Part shown: positions 51,643 to 60,121 of the stretch, in pieces | Position numbering within the stretch: position 1 is the stretch's first letter | Layout of the letters: the number at the start of each line of letters is the position of its first letter | From: Haliscomenobacter sp965225875 | GTDB taxonomy: Bacteria; Bacteroidota; Bacteroidia; Chitinophagales; Saprospiraceae | NCBI RefSeq assembly: GCF_965225875.1 | Contig: NZ_CBDDBS010000002.1 | Span: 1,364,001-1,428,000, forward strand | Reading direction: 5' to 3' | Length of the DNA stretch: 64,000 nt | Translations under genes and position numbers: made by a program | Notes under the pieces: generated by a model | Told to the model about the DNA's origin: nothing | Database searches by the model: none | Seen by the model: the letters and a program-made list of their open reading frames with translations, nothing else

Positions 51643-52390
51643 CAAACGGATCCTTTTGATTCTCTTTATATTGGGTTTTAAAGGTTTTAATTTTGCCCAA
51701 ACGCCCATCCAAATTGCTCAACAAGCCCAACAGGCCTACCAACAAAGCCGCTATGCCGACGCCATCAGCGCCTACGAAAAGCTGATCCAGGGCGGCTACC
51801 ACGACGCCGATTTGTGCTACAACCTGGGCAACGCCTGTTTTCGGGCCGGGAAACTCGGTAAAGCCGTACTCTACTACGAAAAAGCCCTCAGCCTAAGGCC
51901 CACCGACGAAGCCACCCTCGCCAACCTCGAACAGGTGCGCAGCGAACTCACCGATCAAATCGACCACAGCGCCGCCCCCGAGTGGTGGGACTGGTTCCTG
52001 CAACCCCAATGGATCATGCGACCCAATGCCTGGGCTGTTACCTTCGCCGTGTTGATCTGGCTGGGTATGGGTTTGTTTTGGTACATCCGCCGCAAACCTG
52101 CTGCACCCTGGATGCCCTGGGCCGCGCGTGGTTTACTGGCACTGGCTTTTTTTGTTATGCTGGCTGCTGGTTTGAGTTATTGGCACGATCATCAAAACCC
52201 CAGCGGAGTAATTTTGAGCAAAGAAGCGACCCTGCGTATCGGACCAGAACAAGCCAGTCCGGCCATTCGCACTCTGCACGAGGGTACCAAAGTGGCTTAT
52301 TTGGACAAAATCGGGACTTGGGACAAGGTGCGTTTGGCCAATGGGCAGGAGGGCTGGTTGGAAGGGAAAAGTACGGGGAGGATTAGGTGA
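51629..52390 (+). CDS. BatE-like TPR protein with C-terminal SH3
   Basis: This protein has 253 residues from the ATG within the end of the OstA gene. A signal ('ILLILFILGFKGFNFAQ') is followed by TPR units ('AQQAYQQSRYADAISAYEKLIQGGYHDADLCYNLGNACFRAGKLGKAVLYYEKALSLRPTDEATLANLEQV'), two transmembrane helices (about 135-155 and 165-185) and an SH3-like end ('EATLRIGPEQASPAIRTLHEGTKVAYLDKIGTWDKVRLANGQEGWL'). The layout matches BatE, which in Bacteroidota is part of aerotolerance operons; BatA-D are not here. Translation is coupled to the OstA-like gene. Confidence 0.85.
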   Translation: MKKNNKRILLILFILGFKGFNFAQTPIQIAQQAQQAYQQSRYADAISAYEKLIQGGYHDADLCYNLGNACFRAGKLGKAVLYYEKALSLRPTDEATLANLEQVRSELTDQIDHSAAPEWWDWFLQPQWIMRPNAWAVTFAVLIWLGMGLFWYIRRKPAAPWMPWAARGLLALAFFVMLAAGLSYWHDHQNPSGVILSKEATLRIGPEQASPAIRTLHEGTKVAYLDKIGTWDKVRLANGQEGWLEGKSTGRIR

Positions 52391-52537
52391 AAGATAAAGC
52401 AAAAAGAGTTCGTAGCGCACATTTTTTGGGGTCATTACCATCGGGTTGATGGAGCGACTATAAATAATTTCCCACGATTTCTCAAAACTCAGCACCAAAC
52501 CCCCTATCTTCATGGGTCATAACCAATAACCCATTAC

Positions 52538-53668
52538 ATGTTGCGCTTCGGCTACGATGCCAAACGGCTTTTTAACAATTTCACCGGTTTAGGCAATTAC
52601 AGCCGTACCTTGTTGAAAAACCTGTCCTATTATTACCCCGACCACGCTTATTTCCTCTTTTCTCCCCGCATTGAGCGCAAGCCGGATACCCGATTTTTCA
52701 CCAGCAGTGCCTCTTTTACGCCCTATAGCCCTTCGCAATACCAGCGCATGTTGTGGCGGAGTTACAGCATCCGTTATGCGCTGAAGCGCCACAAAATCCA
52801 GTTGTACCATGGCCTGAGTAATGAACTCCCCTTGGGCATCAAAAGCACCCGCATCAAATCGGTAGTGACCATTCACGATTTGGTATTCAAGCACCGCCCG
52901 GATTATTATCCCTTTTTTGACCGCCAGGTCTACGACTTCAAATTCAATTACGCTTGTCAAAAAGCCGACGCCATTGTAGCCATCAGCGAAAGCACCAAGG
53001 CCGACATCGTTCATTTTTACGACATTCCACCCGAAAAAATCAAGGTAATTTACCAGTCTTGCGACGAACGTTTCATGCAGGAAAAGTCGCCTAAATTGAT
53101 TGAGCCTATTTTGGCCAGATACCAACTTCCCGCCGAGTTTATGCTTTACGTGGGTACCATATCTGAGCGTAAAAACCTGCTCGGGATTGTTCAAGCCATG
53201 GCTCAATTGCCACAAAGCATGCGCATTCCCCTCGTCGTCATTGGCCAGGGTAAAGAATACAAAGCTCAGGTGCTGGAATTTCTGCAAAAAGCAGGTTTGA
53301 GCGAGTGGGTCATCTTTACCCAGGTCAACAACGATGACTTGCCCGCCATTTTCCAAAAGGCACGGATTTTCCTGTATCCTTCGCGTTGGGAAGGTTTTGG
53401 CATTCCGGTAATCGAGGCCTTGTTCAGTCGCACTCCGGTGATCAGCTCTAAAGTATCCTCCTTGCCTGAGGCGGCGGGGCCAGCTTCTTGGTTGGTTGAC
53501 CCCGAAGAACCCGCCGAAATCGCCGCAGGCATTGAGCGCATCCTGAGCGACGATGCTTTTCGACACAACATGATCAAAACCGGGCTTGAATACGCTCAAA
53601 ACTTCAAAGGGGAAGTAGTGACCGAAGAAATGATGGATTTGTATACCGAACTTTTAGGCTTAGACTAA
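52538..53668 (+). CDS. Glycosyltransferase family 4 (GT-B)
   Basis: This 376-residue GT-B enzyme shows 'GYDAKRLFNNFTGLGNYSRTLLKNL', 'LPLGIKSTRIKSVVTIHDLVF', 'DAIVAISESTKADIV' and the GT4 donor-binding block 'PAIFQKARIFLYPSRWEGFGIPVIEALFSRTPVISSKVSSLPEAAGPASWLVDPEEPAEIA'. It adds a nucleotide-activated sugar to a cell-envelope or exopolysaccharide acceptor. No other polysaccharide gene is near it. It is followed after 6 bases by the pentapeptide-repeat gene. Confidence 0.93.
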   Translation: MLRFGYDAKRLFNNFTGLGNYSRTLLKNLSYYYPDHAYFLFSPRIERKPDTRFFTSSASFTPYSPSQYQRMLWRSYSIRYALKRHKIQLYHGLSNELPLGIKSTRIKSVVTIHDLVFKHRPDYYPFFDRQVYDFKFNYACQKADAIVAISESTKADIVHFYDIPPEKIKVIYQSCDERFMQEKSPKLIEPILARYQLPAEFMLYVGTISERKNLLGIVQAMAQLPQSMRIPLVVIGQGKEYKAQVLEFLQKAGLSEWVIFTQVNNDDLPAIFQKARIFLYPSRWEGFGIPVIEALFSRTPVISSKVSSLPEAAGPASWLVDPEEPAEIAAGIERILSDDAFRHNMIKTGLEYAQNFKGEVVTEEMMDLYTELLGLD

Positions 53669-53674
53669 CTACTC

Positions 53675-54247
53675 ATGGATGAAACGTACCAACACGGAAT
53701 CGAATTTACTGGTGAAAATTTCAGCGAAACAACTTTGCTACTAGGTGAATACGAAGCCTGCACTTTCTCCCAATGTGTTTTTGCTAAAGTGGATTTGTCC
53801 AAGTTCACCTTTGTGCAATGCACCTTTACTGATTGTGATTTCAGCATGGCCAAATTGAACCAATGTACTTTTCGGGAAGTGGAATTCAAGGCCTGTAAAC
53901 TACTGGGCCTACACTTTGACTATTGCAATCCTTTTTTATTGTCCTTCACTTTTACCGATTGCACCTTGAATTACAGCGCTTTTTATCAGTTGAAAATTCC
54001 TGGCACAATTTTTAAGAATTGCCAACTGGAAGGGGTGGATTTTGTGGAGGCTGATTTAAGCAATGCCGTATTTGACAATTGCGAATTGAATGCTGCGGTT
54101 TTTGAAGACAGCATTTTGGAAGGGGCTGACCTGCGTACTGCGCACAATTTTTCCATCGACCCCAGTTTTAACCGCATCAAAAAAGCAAAATTTTCTCGCC
54201 AAAACATCATCGGACTTTTAGGAAAATATGGTATTATCGTGGAATGA
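53675..54247 (+). CDS. Pentapeptide-repeat protein (McbG/Qnr-like)
   Basis: This 190-residue protein consists almost fully of A(D/N)LxX-type pentapeptides with frequent Cys and Phe centres ('CTFSQCVFAKVDLSKFTFVQCTFTDCDFSMAKLNQCTF'), folding into a right-handed quadrilateral helix. The repeat is broken near residue 80-95 ('FDYCNPFLLSFTF'). The layout matches McbG/Qnr-like proteins that protect gyrase in some bacteria. It follows a glycosyltransferase gene, and ends before a hairpin repeat. Confidence 0.9.
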   Translation: MDETYQHGIEFTGENFSETTLLLGEYEACTFSQCVFAKVDLSKFTFVQCTFTDCDFSMAKLNQCTFREVEFKACKLLGLHFDYCNPFLLSFTFTDCTLNYSAFYQLKIPGTIFKNCQLEGVDFVEADLSNAVFDNCELNAAVFEDSILEGADLRTAHNFSIDPSFNRIKKAKFSRQNIIGLLGKYGIIVE

Positions 54248-54280
54248 TGAGCGTTCAGTACAACATCATTACAACATGAC

Positions 54281-54308
54281 GTAGAGACGCAAGATCTTGC
54301 GTCTCTAG
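54281..54308. repeat. GTAGAGACGCAAG hairpin, copy 2
   Basis: GTAGAGACGCAAGA pairs with TCTTGCGTCTCTAG with no unpaired loop. It is identical to copy 1 over 13 bases of each arm and sits after the pentapeptide-repeat gene. Confidence 0.88.
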
Positions 54309-54334
54309 CCTCATCTCAACTCAATACCTGCATC

Positions 54335-55513
54335 ATGAGCAAGCCTAAAAAATTATCCCGTCGCCAGTTCATCGAACAAACGGCGATAGTGGGTGCGGCC
54401 ACTGTAGTTGCACCCGGCCTTTTGCAAGCCAGTAGCCCGATGCCCGTCAAAAAAGTGCGCGTCAGTGTGATTGGCTGTGGAAGTGTCTCGACCCAATACC
54501 TGCCCCACATCTCCAAGTCGCCCTACGTAGAATTGGTCAGCACCTGCGACATCATTCCAGAGCGGGCGCAAAAAGCCGCCGAACAATACGGCATCAAACA
54601 TTGGTACCCCCACATCGATCAATTGCTGGCTGGCGAGCCCTTCGACCTGCTGCTCAACCTCACCGACATGCAGGAACACGGTCGGCTCAACAAACAAGCC
54701 CTGCTGGCCGGCCGCAATGTTTGGAGTGAAAAACCCATGGCCAATACCTATGCCGAAGGCAAAGCGTTGCTAGATCTGGCCAAATCCAAAGGACTGCGCA
54801 TTTGGGGCGCCCCAGCTGTAGTTAATAGTCCTCAATTTGCCTTCATGGCCCAACAAATCCAGGCCGGAAAACTGGGTCGAATTGCCGCAGCCCACGCCCA
54901 TTACGGGCATTTGGGGCCGCACTGGTCGGCATTTTTTTATGAAAAGGGAGGGGGCAGTTTGCCAGATTTGGGCGTATACAACCTGGCTACTTTGACGGGT
55001 TTGTTGGGCCCGGCCAAATACATCACAGCTATGACCAGCATCGTAACTCCCAAACGCAAGACCGACAACAAAGGGGAAATCGACGTAATTGCCGAAGACA
55101 ATGCCGTTGTCCTCATGGATCACGGCAAAGGCATCATTTCCAGCGTACAGTGTGGCTTCAACTATTTTGACCCCTATGGGCACGAAGGGAAAGGTCAGGA
55201 AAAACCGACCATCTCCATTTGGGGCAGCGGCGGCAACATGAACCTTATCGGCTACGATTGGGCCCCCTTTGGTGTAGACATGGCTACACTGGAAAATGAA
55301 AAAACGGTGCGTCATGTGCCCGATCCGGGTGCCTATGTCTGGCAAATGGGTGCCACTGTCATTTCTGAGTACATGGCCGGAGCGAGTGGCGAGCCGCGCA
55401 TTCAGGCGGAGCATGCTTTGCATGTGTTGGAAGTGATTGAAGCGGCGCGAAAGTCGGCGAGTACGGGGAAAAGGGTGAAGTTGACTTCGACGTTTAAGTA
55501 TCCGATTTTGTGA
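54335..55513 (+). CDS. Gfo/Idh/MocA-family oxidoreductase, Tat-exported
   Basis: This 392-residue NAD(P)-dependent oxidoreductase has a twin-arginine-like signal ('LSRRQFIEQTAIVGAATVVAPGLLQAS'), so it is probably exported folded with its cofactor. The Rossmann domain begins 'VSVIGCGSVSTQYLPHISKSPYVELVSTCD'. 'WSEKPMANTYAEGKALLDLAKSKGLRIWG' carries the EKP motif. The C-terminal alpha/beta half ends near 'HVLEVIEAARKSASTGKRVKLTSTF'. The substrate is a sugar or cyclitol but cannot be told from the sequence. It starts 26 bases after the GTAGAGACGCAAG hairpin. Confidence 0.93.
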   Translation: MSKPKKLSRRQFIEQTAIVGAATVVAPGLLQASSPMPVKKVRVSVIGCGSVSTQYLPHISKSPYVELVSTCDIIPERAQKAAEQYGIKHWYPHIDQLLAGEPFDLLLNLTDMQEHGRLNKQALLAGRNVWSEKPMANTYAEGKALLDLAKSKGLRIWGAPAVVNSPQFAFMAQQIQAGKLGRIAAAHAHYGHLGPHWSAFFYEKGGGSLPDLGVYNLATLTGLLGPAKYITAMTSIVTPKRKTDNKGEIDVIAEDNAVVLMDHGKGIISSVQCGFNYFDPYGHEGKGQEKPTISIWGSGGNMNLIGYDWAPFGVDMATLENEKTVRHVPDPGAYVWQMGATVISEYMAGASGEPRIQAEHALHVLEVIEAARKSASTGKRVKLTSTFKYPIL

Positions 55514-55527
55514 TCTCAAATTTTGCA

Positions 55528-55559
55528 TTTGCATATCCCCTTAAATTCCAGTATTTTTG
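55528..55559 (+). promoter_or_regulatory. Full Bacteroidota promoter for the nitrilase-like gene
   Basis: TTTG, 20 bases, TATTTTTG; both boxes match the consensus. It is 33 bases before the ATG. Confidence 0.65.
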
Positions 55560-55591
55560 CACGTCACAATTAACCGTCTTTTTCATCCGGA

Positions 55592-56542
55592 ATGAGAAAC
55601 GCTACTGAACTGAAACCCGGCGAAATTCGTCTGGGGGTCGTCCAATGGCTGGTAAGGAATTTTGCGTCAGTGGAAATTTTCCTTGACAAGATCGAACACC
55701 AAATCCAGTCTTTTGCTAATTATGGTGTAGATTTTGTGCTCTATCCGGAGTACTTCTCCATGCCATTGTTGTCCCTGTTTCCAGGCCCCAAAGAGCGAGA
55801 GCGTTTGGTGGCCATGACGGGTATTACCAACCACCTCATGGAGGAAATCTCCCGCATGGCCAGTACCTATCAGGTCAATGTGATCACAGGAAGTATTCCG
55901 GAGCTTTCGCCTGCTGGCGAGCTGCGCAATGCAACTTACCTGTGCCGCAGAGACGGTAGTGTGGAAAAATACCTCAAGATCCATCTTACCCCTTATGAGA
56001 AACACGCCTGGCACATGGTTCCCGGCAATAAGTTGGGGGTATTTGACAGCGACTGCGGACGTATTGGTATCCAAACCTGCTACGACGTGGAATTCCCCGA
56101 GTTAGGGCGTTTGTACGCCGATGCCGGGGTACAAGTCCTCTTCGTGCCTTTTTCCACGGATTCGCAAGAAGGTTTTTTTCGGGTGCGCCATTGTGCACAG
56201 GCTCGGGCCATCGAAAACGAGTGTTATGTGGCCATTTCCGGCTGCGTAGGTTACCTACCAGAAGTGAGCGCCATCGAGTTTCAGTACGGAGAGTCGGCTA
56301 TTTTTACTCCATCCGATTATGCCTTCCCGCAAGGTGCAGTCAAGTCACAATTGCCCGCCAATGTGGAATCCATTATCGTGACCGATGTCAACCTGGAACT
56401 GTTGCACAACTTGCACCACCGGGGTAGTGTACGCAACTTGCAAGATCGCCGCAAAGACCTCTACCATATGGAGGCAACAGAAAAGTTGAAAATGCCTCTG
56501 GAGGTGGAGCTGGATCTGGATGATCCTTTGAGTAATTCGTGA
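55592..56542 (+). CDS. Carbon-nitrogen hydrolase (nitrilase superfamily)
   Basis: This 316-residue amidase has the Glu-Lys-Cys triad: Glu53 in 'VLYPEYFSMPLL', Lys129 in 'YLKIHLTPYEKHAW' and Cys163 in 'GIQTCYDVEFPELGRL'. Flanking blocks are 'RCAQARAIENECYVAISGCVGYLP' and 'SAIFTPSDYAFPQGAV'. It hydrolyses an amide such as an omega-amide or N-carbamoyl compound. In many Bacteroidota this type is fused to a GNAT acetyltransferase; here the GNAT gene is separate and follows, across a palindromic repeat. It has its own promoter (55528). Confidence 0.93.
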   Translation: MRNATELKPGEIRLGVVQWLVRNFASVEIFLDKIEHQIQSFANYGVDFVLYPEYFSMPLLSLFPGPKERERLVAMTGITNHLMEEISRMASTYQVNVITGSIPELSPAGELRNATYLCRRDGSVEKYLKIHLTPYEKHAWHMVPGNKLGVFDSDCGRIGIQTCYDVEFPELGRLYADAGVQVLFVPFSTDSQEGFFRVRHCAQARAIENECYVAISGCVGYLPEVSAIEFQYGESAIFTPSDYAFPQGAVKSQLPANVESIIVTDVNLELLHNLHHRGSVRNLQDRRKDLYHMEATEKLKMPLEVELDLDDPLSNS

Positions 56543-56548
56543 ATAAAC

Positions 56549-56679
56549 AGTTGAGAAAGTTGAGAGGTTGAGGAGTTGAGGCTACCGCGAGCGACTTGGA
56601 CAATGACATTGTCAAAGTCGCTCGCGGTAGCCTCAACTCCTCAACTCCTCAACTCCTCAACTCCTCAACTTTTTCAACC
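56549..56679. repeat. GGCTACCGCGAGCGA palindrome, copy 3
   Basis: The same core with loop GGACAATGACATTGTCAAAG, a perfect small palindrome inside. The right side carries four tandem AACTCCTC units and AACTTTTTCAACC. It is located between the nitrilase and GNAT genes. Confidence 0.93.
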
Positions 56680-56691
56680 ATATTTTCCCAA

Positions 56692-57291
56692 ATGATCGAC
56701 ACATCAATCACCCTCCATACCTATTCTGGAGCTGACTTGGAGCCTTACCTGGAAGATGTTGCCCGTTTGCGCATCGAAGTATTTCGAGCTTATCCCTACT
56801 TGTACGAAGGCCACATGGAATACGAACGCGAATACCTGCGCAGCTACCTAAATGCGCCTGAGGCAGCCATTGTTATCGCCAGAGATGAAGGCAAGGTCAT
56901 CGGCGCTTCAACTTGTATTCCGTTGGAAAACGAGCCCGAATCCGTTCAAAAGCCGTTTTTAGAAAAAGGGCTGGATGTCAAAAAAATCTACTACTACGGT
57001 GAATCGGTTTTGCAGTCTGAGTACCGGCGAAAAGGCATTGGGGTAGGCTTTTTTGAGCACCGCGAGCGCAAAGCCCGGAGTTTGCAACGCTTCCAATGGG
57101 TTTGTTTTTGTGGCGTAGAACGGCCTCAAGATCATCCTTTGCGCCCAGCTGATTACGTTCCCCTCAATCATTTTTGGCGGCGGCGCGGCTTTCAGGAGAC
57201 CGACATGGTCTGCTACATGAGCTGGAAAGACTTGACTGAAGAAGAAGAAAGCCCAAAGCCATTGCGGTTTTGGATGAAAGAACTATTTTAA
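56692..57291 (+). CDS. GNAT-family N-acetyltransferase
   Basis: This protein has 199 residues from the ATG just after the palindrome (longer frames run through the repeat). It has 'VARLRIEVFRAYPYLYEGHMEYEREYLRSYL', 'AAIVIARDEGKVIGASTCIPL' and the acetyl-CoA site 'YYYGESVLQSEYRRKGIGVGFFEHRERKARS', followed by 'HFWRRRGFQETDMVCYMSWKDL'. It acetylates an amine substrate. It lies downstream of a nitrilase that is its usual fusion partner, suggesting joint handling of an N-acyl compound. Confidence 0.88.
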   Translation: MIDTSITLHTYSGADLEPYLEDVARLRIEVFRAYPYLYEGHMEYEREYLRSYLNAPEAAIVIARDEGKVIGASTCIPLENEPESVQKPFLEKGLDVKKIYYYGESVLQSEYRRKGIGVGFFEHRERKARSLQRFQWVCFCGVERPQDHPLRPADYVPLNHFWRRRGFQETDMVCYMSWKDLTEEEESPKPLRFWMKELF

Positions 57292-57303
57292 ATTGATCGA
57301 TTT

Positions 57304-57789
57304 ATGCGCATTTTTTCCACCCTCACCTTGGGAGCTCTCCTGCTATTTTGCACCGCTTGTGGCAGCAGTGCAGGTTTGCCCCAAATGGAGGACTTTACTG
57401 CCGTACTCAAAAAAGTAGGCAATACGACGACTTATCAAATGTTGTTGTTGAACGCGGGTGGAAGCACCCAGTTGCTGGGTTTTAAACAGAAGGGTACCTT
57501 GATTGTACCTACCGATGAAGCCTACAACCAATTGGGTGGTCAGGCACTGATGGAACTGATGGATGCCAAACAAACTTCTGCCCAACTATCCATGCTCAAG
57601 CGCCATGTGCTAAACCTGCCGTTGAGTCCTAAAAAATTACAAAGTATGGGAAGTGTGACCACCTTGGAGGGCAATGCTATTCCAGTCAAAATGGAATCAA
57701 ATGTGCTGTCTTTTGGCGAAGCCAAAGTAATTTCCAGCTTTGAAACGCCGGAGGGAATGGTGTATGTGGTGAATAAAGTACTGAAGTAG
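57304..57789 (+). CDS. Fasciclin-domain lipoprotein
   Basis: This 161-residue protein has a lipoprotein signal ('TLTLGALLLFCTAC'; the lipobox is 'CTAC'). One fasciclin (FAS1) domain follows: 'TYQMLLLNAGGSTQLLGFKQKGTLIVPTDEAYNQLGG', 'LMDAKQTSAQLSMLKRHVLNLPLSPKKLQSMGSVTTLEGNAIPV' and 'VLSFGEAKVISSFETPEGMVYVVNKVL'. It is anchored on the envelope and likely mediates adhesion or protein contact. It starts 12 bases after the GNAT stop, so co-transcription is likely. A palindrome follows. Confidence 0.85.
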   Translation: MRIFSTLTLGALLLFCTACGSSAGLPQMEDFTAVLKKVGNTTTYQMLLLNAGGSTQLLGFKQKGTLIVPTDEAYNQLGGQALMELMDAKQTSAQLSMLKRHVLNLPLSPKKLQSMGSVTTLEGNAIPVKMESNVLSFGEAKVISSFETPEGMVYVVNKVLK

Positions 57790-57903
57790 TTGAGGAGTTT
57801 AGAAAGTTGAGAAGTTGAGGCTACCGCGAGCGATTTTGACAATGTCCTTTGTCCAGATCGCTCGCGGTAGCCTCAACTTCTCAACCCCTCAACTCCTAAA
57901 CTT
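57788..57903. repeat. GGCTACCGCGAGCGA palindrome, copy 4
   Basis: Core with one change (GAGCGAT) and compensating change in the other arm (ATCGCTC), so the base pair is preserved. The loop is TTTGACAATGTCCTTTGTCCAG. It fills the gap between the convergent fasciclin and iscA genes. Confidence 0.93.
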
Positions 57904-57906
57904 CGA

Positions 57907-58233
57907 CTAAACCGCAAAGCTCTCTCCACACCCGCAGGTGCGCGCAGCGTTGGGATTGTTGAAGGAAAAGCCCTTTCCATCCAGGCCGCCCGAAAACTCG
58001 AGGGTGGAATTGAAGAGGTACAAAAAGCTCTTCAGATCAGTTACCACTTTGATGCCGTTGTCTTCAAAGACCTGATCATTGGGCTTGGATTCATTATCAA
58101 AGTCCATGTTGTAACTCAAGCCGGAACAACCGCCGCTGGTAACCGATACCCGCACAAAGAAATCTTCGCCCAACTTACCTTGTGAGCGAATTTCTGAAAT
58201 CCTTTCTTTGGCACTATCTGCTACAAAAAGCAT
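57907..58233 (-). CDS. iscA: HesB/IscA-type iron-sulfur carrier
   Basis: This protein has 108 residues from the ATG chosen here (8 residues shorter than the longest frame). A-type carrier of Fe-S clusters: 'FVRVSVTSGGCSGLSYNMDFD' has the first conserved Cys, and 'FNNPNAARTCGCGESFAV' the CGC pair. It passes clusters from IscU to target proteins. It lies 4 bases after iscU and completes the iscSUA operon. Confidence 0.93.
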   Translation of the reverse strand: MLFVADSAKERISEIRSQGKLGEDFFVRVSVTSGGCSGLSYNMDFDNESKPNDQVFEDNGIKVVTDLKSFLYLFNSTLEFSGGLDGKGFSFNNPNAARTCGCGESFAV

Positions 58234-58237
58234 ATTC

Positions 58238-58651
58238 TTAGTGTGTTTTTTCAGCAACTGCTACTTCAATGCCGTTTTTTTGCTGGTAATCAGCAATCGC
58301 ACTGCGGATGGCATCTTCAGCCAATACTGAACAGTGAATTTTAACCGGTGGCAAAGCCAGTTCTTCTACGATGGTCATGTTGTCGATGGTCAAAGCCTGA
58401 TCGATGGTTTTTCCCTTCAACCACTCAGTGGCCAGTGAAGAAGAAGCGATAGCAGAACCACAACCAAAGGTTTTGAATTTGGCATCCACAATGGTGCTGG
58501 TAGCAGGGTCTACTTCAATTTGCAGACGCATTACGTCACCACATTCGGGTGCACCAACCAAACCAGTACCTACGGTTGCTTTACTTTTGTCCAAGGTTCC
58601 TACATTGCGTGGGTGTTGGAAGTGTTCGAGGACTTTATCGGAGTATGCCAT
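58238..58651 (-). CDS. iscU: Iron-sulfur cluster scaffold IscU
   Basis: This 137-residue scaffold has the three cluster-ligand Cys in 'GAPECGDVMRLQIEVD', 'TFGCGSAIASSSLATEWLKGK' and 'LPPVKIHCSVLAEDAI', and the 'LPPVK' chaperone site. It assembles 2Fe-2S and 4Fe-4S clusters from IscS sulfur. HscA/HscB genes are not in the window. It starts 62 bases after the iscS stop. Confidence 0.95.
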   Translation of the reverse strand: MAYSDKVLEHFQHPRNVGTLDKSKATVGTGLVGAPECGDVMRLQIEVDPATSTIVDAKFKTFGCGSAIASSSLATEWLKGKTIDQALTIDNMTIVEELALPPVKIHCSVLAEDAIRSAIADYQQKNGIEVAVAEKTH

Positions 58652-58713
58652 GATTTTAGCGTTTTTTTATTTTTTAAATAGTGGGCAAAATGAACACTAG
58701 TCGTTTATCGCTC

Positions 58714-59940
58714 TTAATGTTCGCTCCACTGAACGGAATTCAGATCGATACCTTCTTTGTACATTTCCCAGATTGGACTCAGGTCTCGCATGTGGTTTAC
58801 CCCTTCGCTCACTTTTTCAATCACATAGTCAATGTCTTCTTCCGTAGTGAAACGGCCAAGACTGAAACGCAGTGAAGAGTGTGCCAAATCATCTCCCAAA
58901 CCCAGTGCTACCAGTACATAAGACGGCTCCAATGAGGCCGAGGTACAGGCAGAACCTGAAGAAAGGGCAATGTTTTGGTTAAATGTCATCATCAAACCTT
59001 CACCTTCAACATGTTTGAAGGAGATATTGGTCACGTGGGGCATCCGGCTTTGGCGGCTACCATTCACATATACTTCTTCCAGATTGTCCTGGAATGCTTT
59101 TTCCAGACGGTCGCGCATTTTACTCAGGCGTGCGGCATCCTGATGCATTTCTGCCTTGGCAATTTCAGCTGCCTTGCCAAAACCAACGATACCAGGTACG
59201 TTCAAGGTGCCGGAGCGCATGCCACGTTCGTGGCCACCGCCGTCCATTTGAGCAGTTACCTTTACGCGTGGGTTTTTGCGGCTCACATACAAGGCACCTA
59301 CCCCTTTAGGACCGTACATTTTATGTGAAGTAAAAGCCATCAGGTGTACTCCGGTTTCTTTTGGATTCACCGGAATTTTACCCACTGCCTGTACTGCATC
59401 ACTGAAGAACAAAACACCTTTGCGGGCGCAAATTTCGCCAATTTCTTTCATCGGCTGAATTACCCCGGTTTCGTTGTTGGCCCACATCACCGATACCAGG
59501 ATGGTACTCGGTTTGATTGCAGCTTCCAACTCGGCCAGGTCGATCAAACCTTCGGCATTAACCTGGAGATAGGTCACTTCAGCACCCTCTTTCTCCAGTT
59601 TTTTACAAGTATCCAACACCGCTTTGTGCTCGGTTGTAACGGTGATGATGTGGTTGCCTTTGCTGGCATACATCTCGAACACCCCTTTGATGGCCAGGTT
59701 GTCGGACTCGGTTGCTCCTGAGGTAAAGATGATTTCTTTAGGATCAACATTGATCAGTGAAGCGAGTTGTTCGCGAGCATAATCAACAGCTTCTTCTGCT
59801 TCCCAACCAAAAGGGTGGTTGCGACTCGCCGCATTCCCCGGCATCTGATAAAAATAGGGCAACATCGCTTCCACTACCCGTGGATCGGTGGGAGTTGTAG
59901 CGTTGTTGTCCACGTACACGCGGCGTGTATCCTTGGTCAT
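58714..59940 (-). CDS. iscS: Cysteine desulfurase IscS
   Basis: This 408-residue PLP enzyme takes sulfur from cysteine for Fe-S clusters. It has the N-terminal 'VDNNATTPTDPRVVEAMLPYF', 'IFTSGATESDNLAIKG', PLP lysine Lys207 in 'FTSHKMYGPKG' and the active Cys332 in 'ALSSGSACTSASLEPS', a typical length-matched class I loop. It is the first gene of iscSUA. A -7 box and an inverted repeat lie in the 5' region, suggesting repression. Confidence 0.96.
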   Translation of the reverse strand: MTKDTRRVYVDNNATTPTDPRVVEAMLPYFYQMPGNAASRNHPFGWEAEEAVDYAREQLASLINVDPKEIIFTSGATESDNLAIKGVFEMYASKGNHIITVTTEHKAVLDTCKKLEKEGAEVTYLQVNAEGLIDLAELEAAIKPSTILVSVMWANNETGVIQPMKEIGEICARKGVLFFSDAVQAVGKIPVNPKETGVHLMAFTSHKMYGPKGVGALYVSRKNPRVKVTAQMDGGGHERGMRSGTLNVPGIVGFGKAAEIAKAEMHQDAARLSKMRDRLEKAFQDNLEEVYVNGSRQSRMPHVTNISFKHVEGEGLMMTFNQNIALSSGSACTSASLEPSYVLVALGLGDDLAHSSLRFSLGRFTTEEDIDYVIEKVSEGVNHMRDLSPIWEMYKEGIDLNSVQWSEH

Positions 59941-59953
59941 AACCTAAGTTTAT

Positions 59954-59968
59954 TTAGATTGAATCTAA
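59954..59968. promoter_or_regulatory. Palindromic operator candidate in the iscS leader
   Basis: TTAGATT-G-AATCTAA is a perfect 7+1+7 inverted repeat between the -7 box and the iscS start (14 bases before it). This is the position expected for a repressor site such as an Rrf2/IscR-type Fe-S sensor. No regulator gene is in the window. Confidence 0.4.
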
Positions 59969-59986
59969 TCTTATTGAAAACTGACA

Positions 59987-59994
59987 CAAAGATA
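59987..59994 (-). promoter_or_regulatory. -7 promoter element for iscSUA
   Basis: TATCTTTG on the minus strand, 47 bases before the iscS ATG. There is no -33 TTTG at 19-21 bases. Confidence 0.5.
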
Positions 59995-60121
59995 ACGATT
60001 GGTGGGAAAAAAAGTTCTAAACAATTAAAAAATCATTGCTGGTGGAAAACTTTTCTTTATAGGGCGATAAAGCTTTTGGGATTCAATTGGGCGGTAAAAA
60101 AATAAGTGTTTCATTTTGCCG

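Noticed and set aside
52589..53599. 336-residue ORF on the minus strand
   Set aside because: It is antisense to the glycosyltransferase gene and has no recognisable domain.
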